A DNA stretch of 59,439 nucleotides from Clostridia bacterium (GCA_900770255.1 CAAGJN010000059.1:1-59439), one strand, 5' to 3'. Shown: positions 49,030 through 57,908, counted from the stretch's first letter. Numbers and translations: made by a program. The notes: generated by a model from the letters alone, not told the origin.

Positions 49030-49734
49030 TCATTTGCCGAACGGCGTCTGCACAAGCCGCTCGCGCATAATAAAACGAACGTAGTTTATCGCCCTTTCCC
49101 TGCTGAAGGTCCAGCGCGTGAGCTGAGCCACACGCTCGCCCTCGGAGAGCTTGAGCTGTCTGCGTTCTCTCTCGTCAGCAGGGCGCATGATGATGTTCAT
49201 GTCGATCCTGTCGACGTCCACCCCGTCGCTCTCAAGTATCGCATGCGCCACCGACTTTTCAGGGTCGAGCGAGCATACTGTAGTATAGAGCTCCCTGGTG
49301 AAGTAGCTGTCCTCTATCGCCACAGTCTCTCCGCCTGCAAGGCGCAGGCGGCTCAGGTGGCCTATCTTCTCGTTATCGGGAAAGTGTTCAAGCAACTCCC
49401 CCTGCGGATCCTCGAGCTCCGATGAAATAATGACGTTCCTTATCTCAAGCCCGAGCCTCTCAAGAGAATATGTCAGCGAAATTATCGGCTCGAAAGCAGG
49501 CATCCACTTCTCGCCGCTGACAAACGTTCCGACTCCGTGGCGTTTGTATACCCTGCCGTCATGCTCAAGCTCTGAGAGCGCAGCGCGCACCGTGGCTCTG
49601 CCGACATTGAGCGTTTTCATAAGCTCCTTTTCGGTCGGAAGCTTTGACCCGGCCGGGTAGTCTCCGGAATCTATCATATCGGTTATGTAATTTTTTACCT
49701 GCAGATAGAGCGGCAGCCTGCTCAAACCGTTCAT
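49030..49734 (-). CDS. GntR-family transcriptional regulator (HutC/UTRA type)
   Basis: 234 residues. N-terminal winged helix: LPLYLQVKNYITDMIDSGDY, then KLPTEKELMKTLNVGRATVRAAL with KRHGVGTFV. The C-terminal UTRA-type effector domain runs from about 85 onward, with RLRLAGGETVAIEDSYFTRE. Effectors of this group are usually sugars or phosphorylated metabolites. ATG at 49734 with GGAGAG upstream. It is divergent from a five-gene flavoprotein operon and shares an interleaved promoter region with it, so it very likely represses that operon and itself. Confidence 0.92.
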   Translation of the reverse strand: MNGLSRLPLYLQVKNYITDMIDSGDYPAGSKLPTEKELMKTLNVGRATVRAALSELEHDGRVYKRHGVGTFVSGEKWMPAFEPIISLTYSLERLGLEIRNVIISSELEDPQGELLEHFPDNEKIGHLSRLRLAGGETVAIEDSYFTRELYTTVCSLDPEKSVAHAILESDGVDVDRIDMNIIMRPADERERRQLKLSEGERVAQLTRWTFSRERAINYVRFIMRERLVQTPFGK

Positions 49735-49775
49735 AAAAACTCTCCGAATAAAAAAATTAAACTTTCCTAATATAC

Positions 49776-49804
49776 TTGACACTATTTTAATATAATGTTA
49801 TAAT
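49776..49804 (+). promoter_or_regulatory. Promoter of the flavoprotein operon
   Basis: Full consensus TTGACA (49776-49781), 17-nt spacer, TATAAT (49799-49804) on the plus strand. Confidence 0.85.
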
Positions 49805-49812
49805 TTTGTCAA
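49784..49812 (-). promoter_or_regulatory. Promoter of the GntR-type regulator gene
   Basis: Perfect TTGACA (49807-49812), 17-nt spacer, TAAAAT (49784-49789) on the minus strand. It occupies nearly the same DNA as the plus-strand promoter, so the two polymerases must exclude each other. Confidence 0.75.
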
Positions 49813-49815
49813 GAT

Positions 49816-49831
49816 GTTCGGACAACCGAAC
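49816..49831. promoter_or_regulatory. Candidate GntR operator
   Basis: GTTCGG-ACAA-CCGAAC, a perfect inverted repeat just past the expected start of the plus-strand transcript and overlapping the upstream edge of the minus-strand promoter. Position suits a repressor site for the neighbouring GntR protein. Confidence 0.6.
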
Positions 49832-49917
49832 AAGAATTTCTTGCAAAGGTTTTTGCAGCAGCGATATACTCAATACATAAGCCGCGCTGCTCCGAACTGT
49901 TTAAAGGGGAGATGAAT

Positions 49918-51633
49918 ATGGCTCAAAAACTAAAAAAGGTTCGCAAGGCGCTTGAAAAGAAGGGCTTTTCCGGCGTGGAGTGCACCGAAGCCGGCGGATG
50001 TATCCGTCTTGAGGGAGAGATGGAAGAATGGACCGACATTGTCAAAGCCGGAAAGGCTGCGGCAAAGTTCGGCTACAAAGGCGTTCTCAACGACGTCTCG
50101 CTCAAGGGCTTCACCGAACCCGCGATACGCGCGCCTAAGTTCACGGACTCATCACTCGAGGGCGCAGAGCCCGATGTGCTCGTCATCGGCGGCGGCGTCA
50201 TCGGCTGCTCGATAGCCAGGGAGCTGACTCGCTACAAGCTTAACATTCTGCTCGTTGATAAAGAGAGCGACGTCGCAATGCAGGCGTCGTCAAGAAACGA
50301 CGGCATGATCCACCCGGGCATAGCCTCTCACGTCGGCACAAAGCGCGGCGAGATGAACGTGCGCGGCAACGCAATGTACACCCAGATCTGCGAGGATCTC
50401 TCGGTGCCGTTTGAGCGCTGGAGCAACCTCATTCTCTATTCGGAGAAAATCTTCGGTCTTGTCTCCTCCCCCCTTTTCGCTTACAGGGAAAAGCACCTGG
50501 GCATTGAGGGACGAAAGATAAGCCTCAAGGAGCTGCACAGGATCGAGCCGAACATAACCGACAAGGCTATCGGCGCGTTCGAGTTCCCGTCCTCCGGCGT
50601 TCTCTCTCCGTATAAGCTGACAGTCGCGCTCGCTGAAAATGCGGTGGAAAACGGCGCCAGGGTGTCGCTCGACACTATCGTCACCGGCATCGACACCGAG
50701 GGCGACCGGATCGTCGCAGTTCATACGAACCGCGGCACGCTGCACCCCAAGGCCGTCATAAACGCCGCAGGCGTTTTCTCAGACAAAATAGCCGAGATGG
50801 CGGGCGACCGTTTCTTCACAATACATCCGAGAAAAGGCCATCTCGCAATACTTGACAAAAAGCAGGGCTCGCTTGTTCAGCGCTCCATGGGACTTATCGG
50901 TCTCGCGCAGGCGACCTCAGACACCAAGGGCGGCGGAGTGATGCGCACGATCGACGGCAACGTGCTCGTCGGCCCCGACGCATTCGAGCAGCCCTACAGG
51001 GAGGATTTCTCAACAAAGCGTGAAAATGTCGAAGAGATGCTCAACAAGCATCTCCCGCTGATAAAGGGCTTCTCAAAAGCGGACGTCATAACCTACTTTG
51101 CGGGCGTGCGCGCGGCTACATATGAGGAGGAGTTCATAGTTGAGGGCTCCGAAAAGCTGCAAAACCTCATCCACGCTGCGGGCATCCAGTCACCCGGCCT
51201 CGCGAGCGCCCCGGCTATAGCGGAGGACATCAGCAAAATAACCGTCGAGAGACTTTCAAAGGTTATGGAAGTAATCCCGAACGACAAATTTAACCCGCGC
51301 CGCAGGGTCACACCCGTCATGGCTAAGCTCTCGCTTGAGGAGCGTCAGGCGGCGATCGAGAAAAATCCCGATTACGGCATAGTCGTATGCCGCTGCGAGG
51401 GCATCAGCCGCGGCGAGATAATAGACGCGATAAATTCGCCCATTCCCGCAACGTCGATCGACGCGATCAAGCGCCGCGTGCGTCCGGGCATGGGCAGATG
51501 TCAGGGCGGCTTCTGCATGCCGCTCGTCACAGGCATAATCTGCGAGCAGACCGGAATGAAGATGAGCGACGTCACCAAGAGCGGCGAAGGCTCCGAGCTG
51601 CTGTTTGAAAAGGAGGTCGGAAACGATGCTTGA
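49918..51633 (+). CDS. Glycerol-3-phosphate dehydrogenase-like FAD oxidoreductase with BFD-type iron-sulfur domain
   Basis: 571 residues in three parts. An N-terminal BON-like segment of about 75 residues (VRKALEKKGFSGVECTEAGG) precedes a GlpA/GlpO-type FAD domain with VIGGGVIGCSIARELTRY and SSRNDGMIHPGIA. The C-terminal BFD-like [2Fe-2S] domain carries VCRCEGISRGEI and RCQGGFCMP. Enzymes of this group oxidise glycerol 3-phosphate or related 2-hydroxy acids. ATG at 49918 preferred for GGGGAG spacing over the ATG at 49912. First of five genes opposite the GntR regulator; overlaps the next gene by 8 nt. Confidence 0.88.
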   Translation: MAQKLKKVRKALEKKGFSGVECTEAGGCIRLEGEMEEWTDIVKAGKAAAKFGYKGVLNDVSLKGFTEPAIRAPKFTDSSLEGAEPDVLVIGGGVIGCSIARELTRYKLNILLVDKESDVAMQASSRNDGMIHPGIASHVGTKRGEMNVRGNAMYTQICEDLSVPFERWSNLILYSEKIFGLVSSPLFAYREKHLGIEGRKISLKELHRIEPNITDKAIGAFEFPSSGVLSPYKLTVALAENAVENGARVSLDTIVTGIDTEGDRIVAVHTNRGTLHPKAVINAAGVFSDKIAEMAGDRFFTIHPRKGHLAILDKKQGSLVQRSMGLIGLAQATSDTKGGGVMRTIDGNVLVGPDAFEQPYREDFSTKRENVEEMLNKHLPLIKGFSKADVITYFAGVRAATYEEEFIVEGSEKLQNLIHAAGIQSPGLASAPAIAEDISKITVERLSKVMEVIPNDKFNPRRRVTPVMAKLSLEERQAAIEKNPDYGIVVCRCEGISRGEIIDAINSPIPATSIDAIKRRVRPGMGRCQGGFCMPLVTGIICEQTGMKMSDVTKSGEGSELLFEKEVGNDA

Positions 51634-52888
51634 ACTTAACTATGATGTGATAGTCCTCGGCGGCGGACCCGCCGGACTCGCGGCAGCGATCTCTGCGCAT
51701 AAGGACGGCGCAAACGTGCTGCTCATAGAGCGCGAGCACAAGCTCGGCGGCATACTCAAGCAGTGCGTACACGACGGCTTTGGCCTCATCCGCTTCGGTG
51801 AGAGGCTGACGGGTCCCGAATATTCCGGCAGATTTATCAGAGAGTTTCTTTCTCTGGGCATAGATTACAAAGTAAACGCATTCGTAACCGACGCCGAGAA
51901 AACGGACGGCGGCTTCAAGCTGACCGTTCAGAGCGCGCAGGGCATACTCATATGCAGTGCAAAGGCCGTCGTTATCGCCTGCGGATGCCGCGAGCGCACC
52001 TCCCGCCAGGTGTTTATCCACGGCGACAGACCCGCCGGCATATACACCGCCGGAACGGCGCAGTATTTCGTGAACATCCTCGGTCAGATGCCGACGCGCC
52101 GCTGCGTAATACTCGGCAGCGGAGACATCGGCATGATTATGGCGCGACGTCTGACCCTCGAGGGCGCGAGCGTCGAGGGCGTGTATGAGATAAAGAGCAC
52201 CCCCGCAGGCCTTGCGAGGAACGTCCACCAGTGCCTGCACGACTTTGACATCCCGCTTCACCTCTCAACAACCGTGACCAAGGTCTTCGGCGTCAAGCGC
52301 GTCGAGGCCGTCGAAGTGTGCAAGGTCGACGAGAAGATGAACCCGATAGACTCTACCGCCCGCATCATTCCCTGCGATGCGCTCATCCTCTCGGTCGGAC
52401 TTATGCCCGAAAACGAGGTGGCGCAGATGCTCGGCGTTGAGCTCGACCCCGCTACCAAGGGTGCTTTCGTCGATCAGACGCTCATGACGAACGTCCCCGG
52501 CGTGTTCTCCTGCGGCAACGCGCTGCACGTCAACGACCTCGTCGATTATGTCTCGCTCTCCGGAGATCAGGCCGGCGCTTCTGCCGCTCATTACTGCAAA
52601 GGAAACGCAGAGAGCGCGGACAGAGTCCCCGTGGAATACGACCGTTCAAAGTTCCTCTATGTCGTGCCGCAATATTACGACAGAGCTAAGGACGACAGCA
52701 TGACTATGTACTTCAGGCCGCGCAGCGAATTTAAAAAGCAGCGCGTTAAGGTCGTAAGCGGCGGCAACGAGTTGATAGACAAACGCTTTGCAAATCTCAC
52801 ATCTTCTGAGATGGAAGTCTTGAAATCTTCCGAAATATCGGATAAAATTTCAAATAAGATAACCGTATCAATGGAGGATGTAAAATGA
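51626..52888 (+). CDS. NAD(P)/FAD-dependent oxidoreductase (GlpB-like partner)
   Basis: 420 residues. FAD motif VIVLGGGPAGLAAAISAHKD (residues 7-26), a second nucleotide motif VILGSGDIGMIMARRLTLEG, and the C-terminal GVFSCGNALHVNDLVDYVS. This matches the thioredoxin-reductase-like subunit that pairs with GlpA-type dehydrogenases, passing electrons to NAD or another carrier. ATG at 51626 with AAGGAGG inside the previous gene. Ends with a 4-nt overlap on the next gene. Confidence 0.9.
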   Translation: MLELNYDVIVLGGGPAGLAAAISAHKDGANVLLIEREHKLGGILKQCVHDGFGLIRFGERLTGPEYSGRFIREFLSLGIDYKVNAFVTDAEKTDGGFKLTVQSAQGILICSAKAVVIACGCRERTSRQVFIHGDRPAGIYTAGTAQYFVNILGQMPTRRCVILGSGDIGMIMARRLTLEGASVEGVYEIKSTPAGLARNVHQCLHDFDIPLHLSTTVTKVFGVKRVEAVEVCKVDEKMNPIDSTARIIPCDALILSVGLMPENEVAQMLGVELDPATKGAFVDQTLMTNVPGVFSCGNALHVNDLVDYVSLSGDQAGASAAHYCKGNAESADRVPVEYDRSKFLYVVPQYYDRAKDDSMTMYFRPRSEFKKQRVKVVSGGNELIDKRFANLTSSEMEVLKSSEISDKISNKITVSMEDVK

Positions 52889-53721
52889 AGATAAAGTATC
52901 TCGGCACAGCAGCAGCAGAGGGTGTACCCGCACTGTTTTGCCACTGCGAGGTGTGCAGAAAATCGCGCGAGTCGGGGGGAAAGAACATCCGCAGCCGTTC
53001 TCAGTCGATAATTGACGACAGACTGCTTATAGACTTTTCCGCGGACACCTTCTGGCACTCGATCCGCAACGGGCTCGACCTGATAAGCATCAATTCTTGT
53101 CTTATAACCCATGCTCACGAGGATCACCTCTATCCGCTGGATATCCCGATGCGTATCCCCGGCTATGCACATTTCGGGGACAGAGCGGTCACGCCGCTTA
53201 ACTTCTATGGGTCGGACACTACCCTGCAATGGATCAGAAACCTCGCCGAATACGACGAGCTGATCAGCAAAAACGTAATCGCGCTGCACCCTGTCAGGCC
53301 GTACGAGCCTTTTGAGGTCGAGGGCTACACCGTGACCGCGCTCAAGGCCGATCACGATCAGAAAACCGATCCGTTTATCTACATTATAAGCGACGGCAAA
53401 AAGAGCCTGCTCTACGCGCACGACACGGGATATTTTCTTGACGAGACGTGGGAATATCTCGAGCGCACAAAACCTGTGTTCGACTTCGTTTCGCTCGACT
53501 GCACGGGTATGCTCGAAAACTACCGCAAGGGCCACATGGGGCTTGCTTCTGACACCGAAACCAAAGAGCGCATGCTTGCCGAGGGGCTGGCGACAGAAAA
53601 AACCGTTTTCTGCTGCCACCACTTCTCCCACAACGGCCTCGCCACCCACGACGAGTTTGTGCCGATAGCCGCTGAGAAGGGCTTTCTCGTCTCTTACGAT
53701 TCAATGGAATATGAGTTTTAA
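52885..53721 (+). CDS. MBL-fold metal-dependent hydrolase, PhnP-like
   Basis: 278 residues of the metallo-beta-lactamase fold. The N-terminal GTAAAEGVPALFCHCEVCRK holds the extra Cys zinc site seen in PhnP/RNase Z-like members; the metal motif is THAHEDHLYPLD, then ALKADHDQKTDPFIY and CHHFSHNG. PhnP opens a cyclic phosphodiester of ribose; here a cyclic or diester glycerol phosphate is an attractive but unproven substrate. ATGA overlap with the flavoprotein upstream places it firmly in the operon. Confidence 0.87.
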   Translation: MKIKYLGTAAAEGVPALFCHCEVCRKSRESGGKNIRSRSQSIIDDRLLIDFSADTFWHSIRNGLDLISINSCLITHAHEDHLYPLDIPMRIPGYAHFGDRAVTPLNFYGSDTTLQWIRNLAEYDELISKNVIALHPVRPYEPFEVEGYTVTALKADHDQKTDPFIYIISDGKKSLLYAHDTGYFLDETWEYLERTKPVFDFVSLDCTGMLENYRKGHMGLASDTETKERMLAEGLATEKTVFCCHHFSHNGLATHDEFVPIAAEKGFLVSYDSMEYEF

Positions 53722-53740
53722 CCGAAAGGACTGACATCAG

Positions 53741-54091
53741 ATGAACGTCACCGAAATGGTCTGTATAGTCTGCCCCAACGGCTGCCGTCTCAAGGTCAGC
53801 CGCGACGGCGACAAGATAGAGGTTCAGGGAGCTACCTGCAAAAGGGGAGTCGAATTCGGCACGGCCGAGCTTACGCATCCGACCCGCTCGCTGACAACCA
53901 CAGTTGACACGGTATTTCAGGATATGCCGCGTCTGCCCGTCAAGACAAACGGAGAAATACCGAAAGAGCATCTGCTCGACGCGATGAAAATCATACGCTC
54001 GTTCAAGCTAAGCGAGCGCGTAAACACAGGCGACGTCGTCATCAAAGACGTGTTCGGGACAGACATAGTCGCCACAGCCGACATGAATTAA
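53741..54091 (+). CDS. DUF1667 protein
   Basis: 116 residues. Four Cys in VCIVCPNGCRLKV and GATCKRGVEF suggest an iron-sulfur or zinc site. DUF1667 genes commonly sit next to glpA- and glpB-like genes in Firmicutes and Thermotoga, so it is probably a third subunit or electron carrier of the glycerol-3-phosphate-dehydrogenase-like complex. AAAGGA precedes the ATG. Fourth gene of the operon. Confidence 0.9.
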   Translation: MNVTEMVCIVCPNGCRLKVSRDGDKIEVQGATCKRGVEFGTAELTHPTRSLTTTVDTVFQDMPRLPVKTNGEIPKEHLLDAMKIIRSFKLSERVNTGDVVIKDVFGTDIVATADMN

Positions 54092-54109
54092 AATCAAGGA
54101 GGAACCGCC

Positions 54110-55837
54110 ATGAGCAAGAAAACGAAATTCGTACCCGACTGGTACCACGAGAAAGCGCCCGAAGGATCCTACCGCTCTATTTTGAAATGGGGCGATCCCG
54201 AAGCGTTCAAGGCTCCCAACTCAAAGCTCTATGAGCTGATGAAAGAGACCTTCCACATGACTGACGACGACTTCAAGGAGAAGAAGGAGATGGGTCTTGA
54301 GCAGGTCGATTACGACATTCCCTGCCGCCTGAGTGCAGAGCAGATTGCTGCCCTCGAGGAGATCGTCGGCAAGGCCAACGTCAGCACAGACAATTATGAC
54401 AGGCTCAGCGTCGCCTACGGTAAGACGATGGTCGACCTGATGAGACTCAGGAAACATATCGTTGAGAACGTCCCCGACGTGGTCGTATATCCCAAAAACC
54501 GCGAGGATATCATCAAGATCGTCGCCTACTGCTGCGAGCAGAAGATCCCGATGTACGTCTACGGCGGAGGCTCCTCCGTCACCCGCGGCGTCGAGGCGGT
54601 CAAGGGCGGCGTGACGCTTGACATGAGGAAAAACTTCAACAAGGTCATCTCGTTCAGCGAACATAATCAGACAATCACGGTCGAGGCCGGCATGAGCGGT
54701 CCGAAGCTTGAGGAGACGCTCAATAACGCCGTTTCAACTCTCGGTGCAAAGCGCGCCTATACCTGCGGCCACTTCCCGCAGAGCTTCGAGTATTCGTCAG
54801 TCGGCGGATGGACCGTCACCCGCGGTGCAGGCCAGAACTCGAGCTACTACGGCAAGATTGAGGATATCGTCATCAGCCAGGAGTATGTCACCCCCGTCGG
54901 CATCATCAAGAGCGACGAGTTCCCGAGGAACGCCACCGGCCCCTCGATCGATCAGATCATGATGGGCAGCGAAGGCACCTTCGGTATTCTGACCCACGTC
55001 ACCCTCAGAGTTTTCAAATATATGCCCGAGAACCGCAAGAAATTCTCCTATGTTTTCAAGGACTGGGAGAACGGCGTCAACGCGGCCCGCGAGATCATGC
55101 AGGGCGAGTTCGGCTTCCCGTCGGTATTCCGCCTCTCAGATCCCGAGGAGACCTCGATCGCCTTCCGTCTCTACGGCGTGGCCGACACGGTGATCGACAA
55201 GATGCTCTCGGCAAAGGGCTATAAGGACGGAAAGCGCGTGCTTATGCTCGGATGGAGTGAGGGCGAGAAGCATTTCAGCAAGAACGTCGCAAAGCAGATA
55301 GACAGGATATGCAAGAAGCACGGCGCAATGTATACTACCAGCATCGTCACCACAGGCTGGGAGAAGGGCCGCTTCAACGATCCGTATCTGCGCGAGGACA
55401 TGGGAGACTACGGCCTGATGCTCGACACGCTCGAGTGCTCCGTCAACTGGGATAACTTTATGAGTGTCTATGAGAACGTCCGCCGCTTCTGCAAGAGCAG
55501 ACCCAACACGATCTGCATGACCCATATGTCCCACTTCTATCCCCAGGGCGCGAATCTCTACTTCATTTTTGAGGCGAAGATGAGCGAGCTTGACGAATAC
55601 CTTGAATATCAGCAGGGCATCATGGACAACATACAGAAGTACGGCGCGGCAATGAGCCACCACCACGGTATCGGCAAGATGACGGCCCCGTGGCTTGAGG
55701 CGCAGATCGGCAAGAACCAGATGGATATCTACCGCGCGCTCAAGGCTCACTTCGATCCTGACAACCTTATGAACCCGGGCGGCACGCTCGGTCTCGATCT
55801 GCCCGAGGATCAGAAGAGAGACTTCATTAACAAATAA
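54110..55837 (+). CDS. FAD-binding oxidoreductase, alkyl-dihydroxyacetone-phosphate synthase-like
   Basis: 575 residues of the vanillyl-alcohol-oxidase flavin fold. FAD-binding loops: MYVYGGGSSVTRGVEAVKGG, then CGHFPQSFEYSSVGGWTVTR and GSEGTFGILTHVTLRVF. The arrangement is that of alkyl-DHAP synthases, including the C-terminal SHHHGIGKMTAPWL (the conserved His-rich stretch). In eukaryotes this enzyme swaps an acyl for an alkyl group in ether-lipid synthesis. In bacteria the role is uncertain; a glycerol phosphate derivative is the likely substrate. AAGGAGG precedes the ATG. Last gene of the operon. Confidence 0.87.
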   Translation: MSKKTKFVPDWYHEKAPEGSYRSILKWGDPEAFKAPNSKLYELMKETFHMTDDDFKEKKEMGLEQVDYDIPCRLSAEQIAALEEIVGKANVSTDNYDRLSVAYGKTMVDLMRLRKHIVENVPDVVVYPKNREDIIKIVAYCCEQKIPMYVYGGGSSVTRGVEAVKGGVTLDMRKNFNKVISFSEHNQTITVEAGMSGPKLEETLNNAVSTLGAKRAYTCGHFPQSFEYSSVGGWTVTRGAGQNSSYYGKIEDIVISQEYVTPVGIIKSDEFPRNATGPSIDQIMMGSEGTFGILTHVTLRVFKYMPENRKKFSYVFKDWENGVNAAREIMQGEFGFPSVFRLSDPEETSIAFRLYGVADTVIDKMLSAKGYKDGKRVLMLGWSEGEKHFSKNVAKQIDRICKKHGAMYTTSIVTTGWEKGRFNDPYLREDMGDYGLMLDTLECSVNWDNFMSVYENVRRFCKSRPNTICMTHMSHFYPQGANLYFIFEAKMSELDEYLEYQQGIMDNIQKYGAAMSHHHGIGKMTAPWLEAQIGKNQMDIYRALKAHFDPDNLMNPGGTLGLDLPEDQKRDFINK

Positions 55838-55849
55838 ACAACAGTCATG

Positions 55850-55927
55850 TAGGAGATTTATATAAAGGGAGAGCCCCCTGCAGCATCTTTCGGTGTTGCA
55901 GGGGGCTCTCCCGAATATAGGAGATTT
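55850..55927. repeat. Long perfect hairpin between 10-bp direct repeats
   Basis: TAGGAGATTT occurs at 55850-55859 and 55918-55927. Between them lies a 16-bp perfect stem (55867-55882 with 55897-55912), extendable by three more pairs. No T tract follows, so it is a poor intrinsic terminator. The direct repeats resemble a target-site duplication around a small inserted hairpin; it may still end or protect the operon mRNA. Confidence 0.5.
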
Positions 55928-55961
55928 GTGGGCGTTATATTGAAAGTTTTTGCCATCTTTC

Positions 55962-55989
55962 GCCCGCGGGAGTGCGGTTCCCGCGGGCT
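55962..55989. terminator. GC-rich hairpin
   Basis: CCCGCGGGA pairs with TCCCGCGGG around GTGCGGT. It lies between convergent transcripts; T-rich DNA follows on the plus strand (CTGTTTTAT). Confidence 0.55.
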
Positions 55990-55998
55990 TAGCCCTGT

Positions 55999-56056
55999 TT
56001 TATACAACCAATATAATACACTATCGTTTCAAAAAATGGAATACACTTTGTATAAA
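55999..56056. repeat. AT-rich inverted repeat with internal direct repeats
   Basis: TTTATACAA (55999-56007) and its complement TTGTATAAA (56048-56056) bracket two direct copies of AATACACT. No gene starts here. It may be a protein-binding site or debris of a small element. Confidence 0.4.
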
Positions 56057-56163
56057 CAACAGCTATTCGGGACGAAAAGCACCGCAATATACAAACAGTA
56101 CTCCCTTTTTTCTCTCAGGCCAAAAGTATGTAGTTTGTCTCTGCATGTTTTTTTGCCGTCAAA

Positions 56164-57642
56164 TTATTTTACTTTGGGCCCGAAGTAGACTACGCCGGGT
56201 TCGAGCTCAATGCCGTAGAGCTCATATATCTCGCTGACCGTCACGAACTTGAAGCCCGCCTTGTCAAGCTGCTCCGCTATTTGCTCGAAAGCGTCCGCAG
56301 TCATGTCATAGAGGTCGTGCATGAGCACTATCTCGCCGCCCGTCGCATGGTCAACGACGGAGGAAATAATCTTCTGCATGTCCGCGTTCCGCTGAGCCTC
56401 GGTTCTTCCCGAGCCCTGTCTATCCTTATATTTCCAGTCCTTGGTATCAATGCACCATTGGATCAGCGGCATATCTAAATTCTTTTGTATGCCCTTGTAA
56501 TCGCCGTAAGGCACGCGGAAAAGTGTGGGCTCAACGCCTATGACCTCTTTGACGATGGCATTGGTCTTGTTTATCTCCTTCTTGCGCTCCTGCGCGCTTA
56601 TCTTTTTTAAATTTGCATGGCTCCACGAGTGGCTGCCTATCTCACAGCCCATAGCGTAGGCGCGCTTGACCTCGGCCGAATAGCTGCCCACGCGCGTGCC
56701 GAGCACAAAGAACGTAGACCTGCCGTTATACTTCTCGAGGGTGTCAAGAATACGGTTTGTCACGACCTTGCTCGGGCCGTCGTCAAAGGTAAACGCTATA
56801 TATTTCACCCCGCCCGGCAAACTGGGGCTTTTGCCGCTCGACGTCGTACCGGAGGAAGTCCCCTCCGCAGTACTGCTTTTGACAAGCACCTTCGCGGCCT
56901 CAGCCGAAAGTGCGCTTTTCATCTCGCTGAGCTTGATCACAGCCTCAACACAGCCCTTGTCTGCCTTAAAGGCAGTCCCCGCATCGAAGTAGAATACGAT
57001 GCTGTCGCCGTTTATCGCAAAGCGCGAAAAATTCTCGGGCTTTGCCGCCATATTGTTTTTGAAATCATCGGTATCGATTTCGGAGCTGAACAGGCGGTTC
57101 GAAGCAAAATATGTCATGACCTTCCCGCTGATAAAGGACTCAAAGCCCGGCTTGAAGAACTCAGCCTGACTGACGCTCTTGCCCGCAGGAATGTCAAAAA
57201 GCATGGTCTGTATCTTATCCGTATGCACATTCTCATCCGGAATATCGGTTTTTATCTCAAATACGATGCTGACATATTTATTTTTTCCGTTGTCGGTCAC
57301 GAGATAGCTCCTATAATCGGCGCTGAGCGTCGGGAGCTCGCCCTTCGGCTGGGACGTCGGAACCGCTTTAACAAAATTGTCGGCGATCGCCTGAGCGGCA
57401 GCCTTTATCTCGCCGTCTATACTCTCCACGCCGATAGCCGGATAATGTATTCCGTAGGCATAGTGATTTTCATAGGTCAGCATGGATTGAGTCTCGCCGA
57501 CCTCCCTATCCTGAGCGGAATGCTGAAACTTAAGGCTGAGCTCCTCATGCGTTTTTGTCTTCTCATCTGAGCAACCGGTCAAGCCGAGGACGATCAGCAG
57601 CGCACAGATAAGCACCGCTAACCGGCGAAAATTCTTGTTCAT
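56164..57642 (-). CDS. Polysaccharide deacetylase lipoprotein (PdaC/NodB type)
   Basis: 492 residues. Lipoprotein signal with Cys24 (L-T-G-C), then an N-terminal domain of about 200 residues resembling the DUF3298/PdaC-type domain. The NodB deacetylase domain follows from about 285: YIAFTFDDGPSKV (metal Asp pair), EIGSHSWSHANLKK (metal His pair), FRVPYGDYKG and IVLMHDLYDMT (catalytic His). It removes acetyl groups from peptidoglycan or another beta-linked N-acetyl glycan outside the cell. ATG at 57642 supported by AAAGGGAAAA; the frame extends 21 codons upstream without a site. Monocistronic. Confidence 0.92.
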   Translation of the reverse strand: MNKNFRRLAVLICALLIVLGLTGCSDEKTKTHEELSLKFQHSAQDREVGETQSMLTYENHYAYGIHYPAIGVESIDGEIKAAAQAIADNFVKAVPTSQPKGELPTLSADYRSYLVTDNGKNKYVSIVFEIKTDIPDENVHTDKIQTMLFDIPAGKSVSQAEFFKPGFESFISGKVMTYFASNRLFSSEIDTDDFKNNMAAKPENFSRFAINGDSIVFYFDAGTAFKADKGCVEAVIKLSEMKSALSAEAAKVLVKSSTAEGTSSGTTSSGKSPSLPGGVKYIAFTFDDGPSKVVTNRILDTLEKYNGRSTFFVLGTRVGSYSAEVKRAYAMGCEIGSHSWSHANLKKISAQERKKEINKTNAIVKEVIGVEPTLFRVPYGDYKGIQKNLDMPLIQWCIDTKDWKYKDRQGSGRTEAQRNADMQKIISSVVDHATGGEIVLMHDLYDMTADAFEQIAEQLDKAGFKFVTVSEIYELYGIELEPGVVYFGPKVK

Positions 57643-57705
57643 ATCATTTTCCCTTTCAATATGCTCTCCGCAGTTGCGCGGAAAACCCCCGTAAAATTGA
57701 TCCAT

Positions 57706-57905
57706 ATTATATCATCGGCCTTCGTAATGCGGCGGCGCGTACACTGTTACCCGTTGTTATAGTTTTGTAATGCGAACGCGCCGTATACAATATCTATTCG
57801 CCCGAGCTTCAATTTTTACCGTTCCCGATAAAATTACAGCCTGTCAGGCTTGGTTTTTTAATTTTTTTCAGAATTTGCCACTCTGTACAAGCTTTTTTCT
57901 TTTTT
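57706..57905. other. Divergent intergenic region, no gene
   Basis: Between the deacetylase and aspartate kinase genes. It includes a small inverted repeat (GGCGCGT with ACGCGCC-like arms near 57733-57794) and AT-rich DNA, but no lysine riboswitch; the aspartate kinase promoter lies at its right end with only a short leader. Confidence 0.5.
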
Positions 57906-57908
57906 AGA

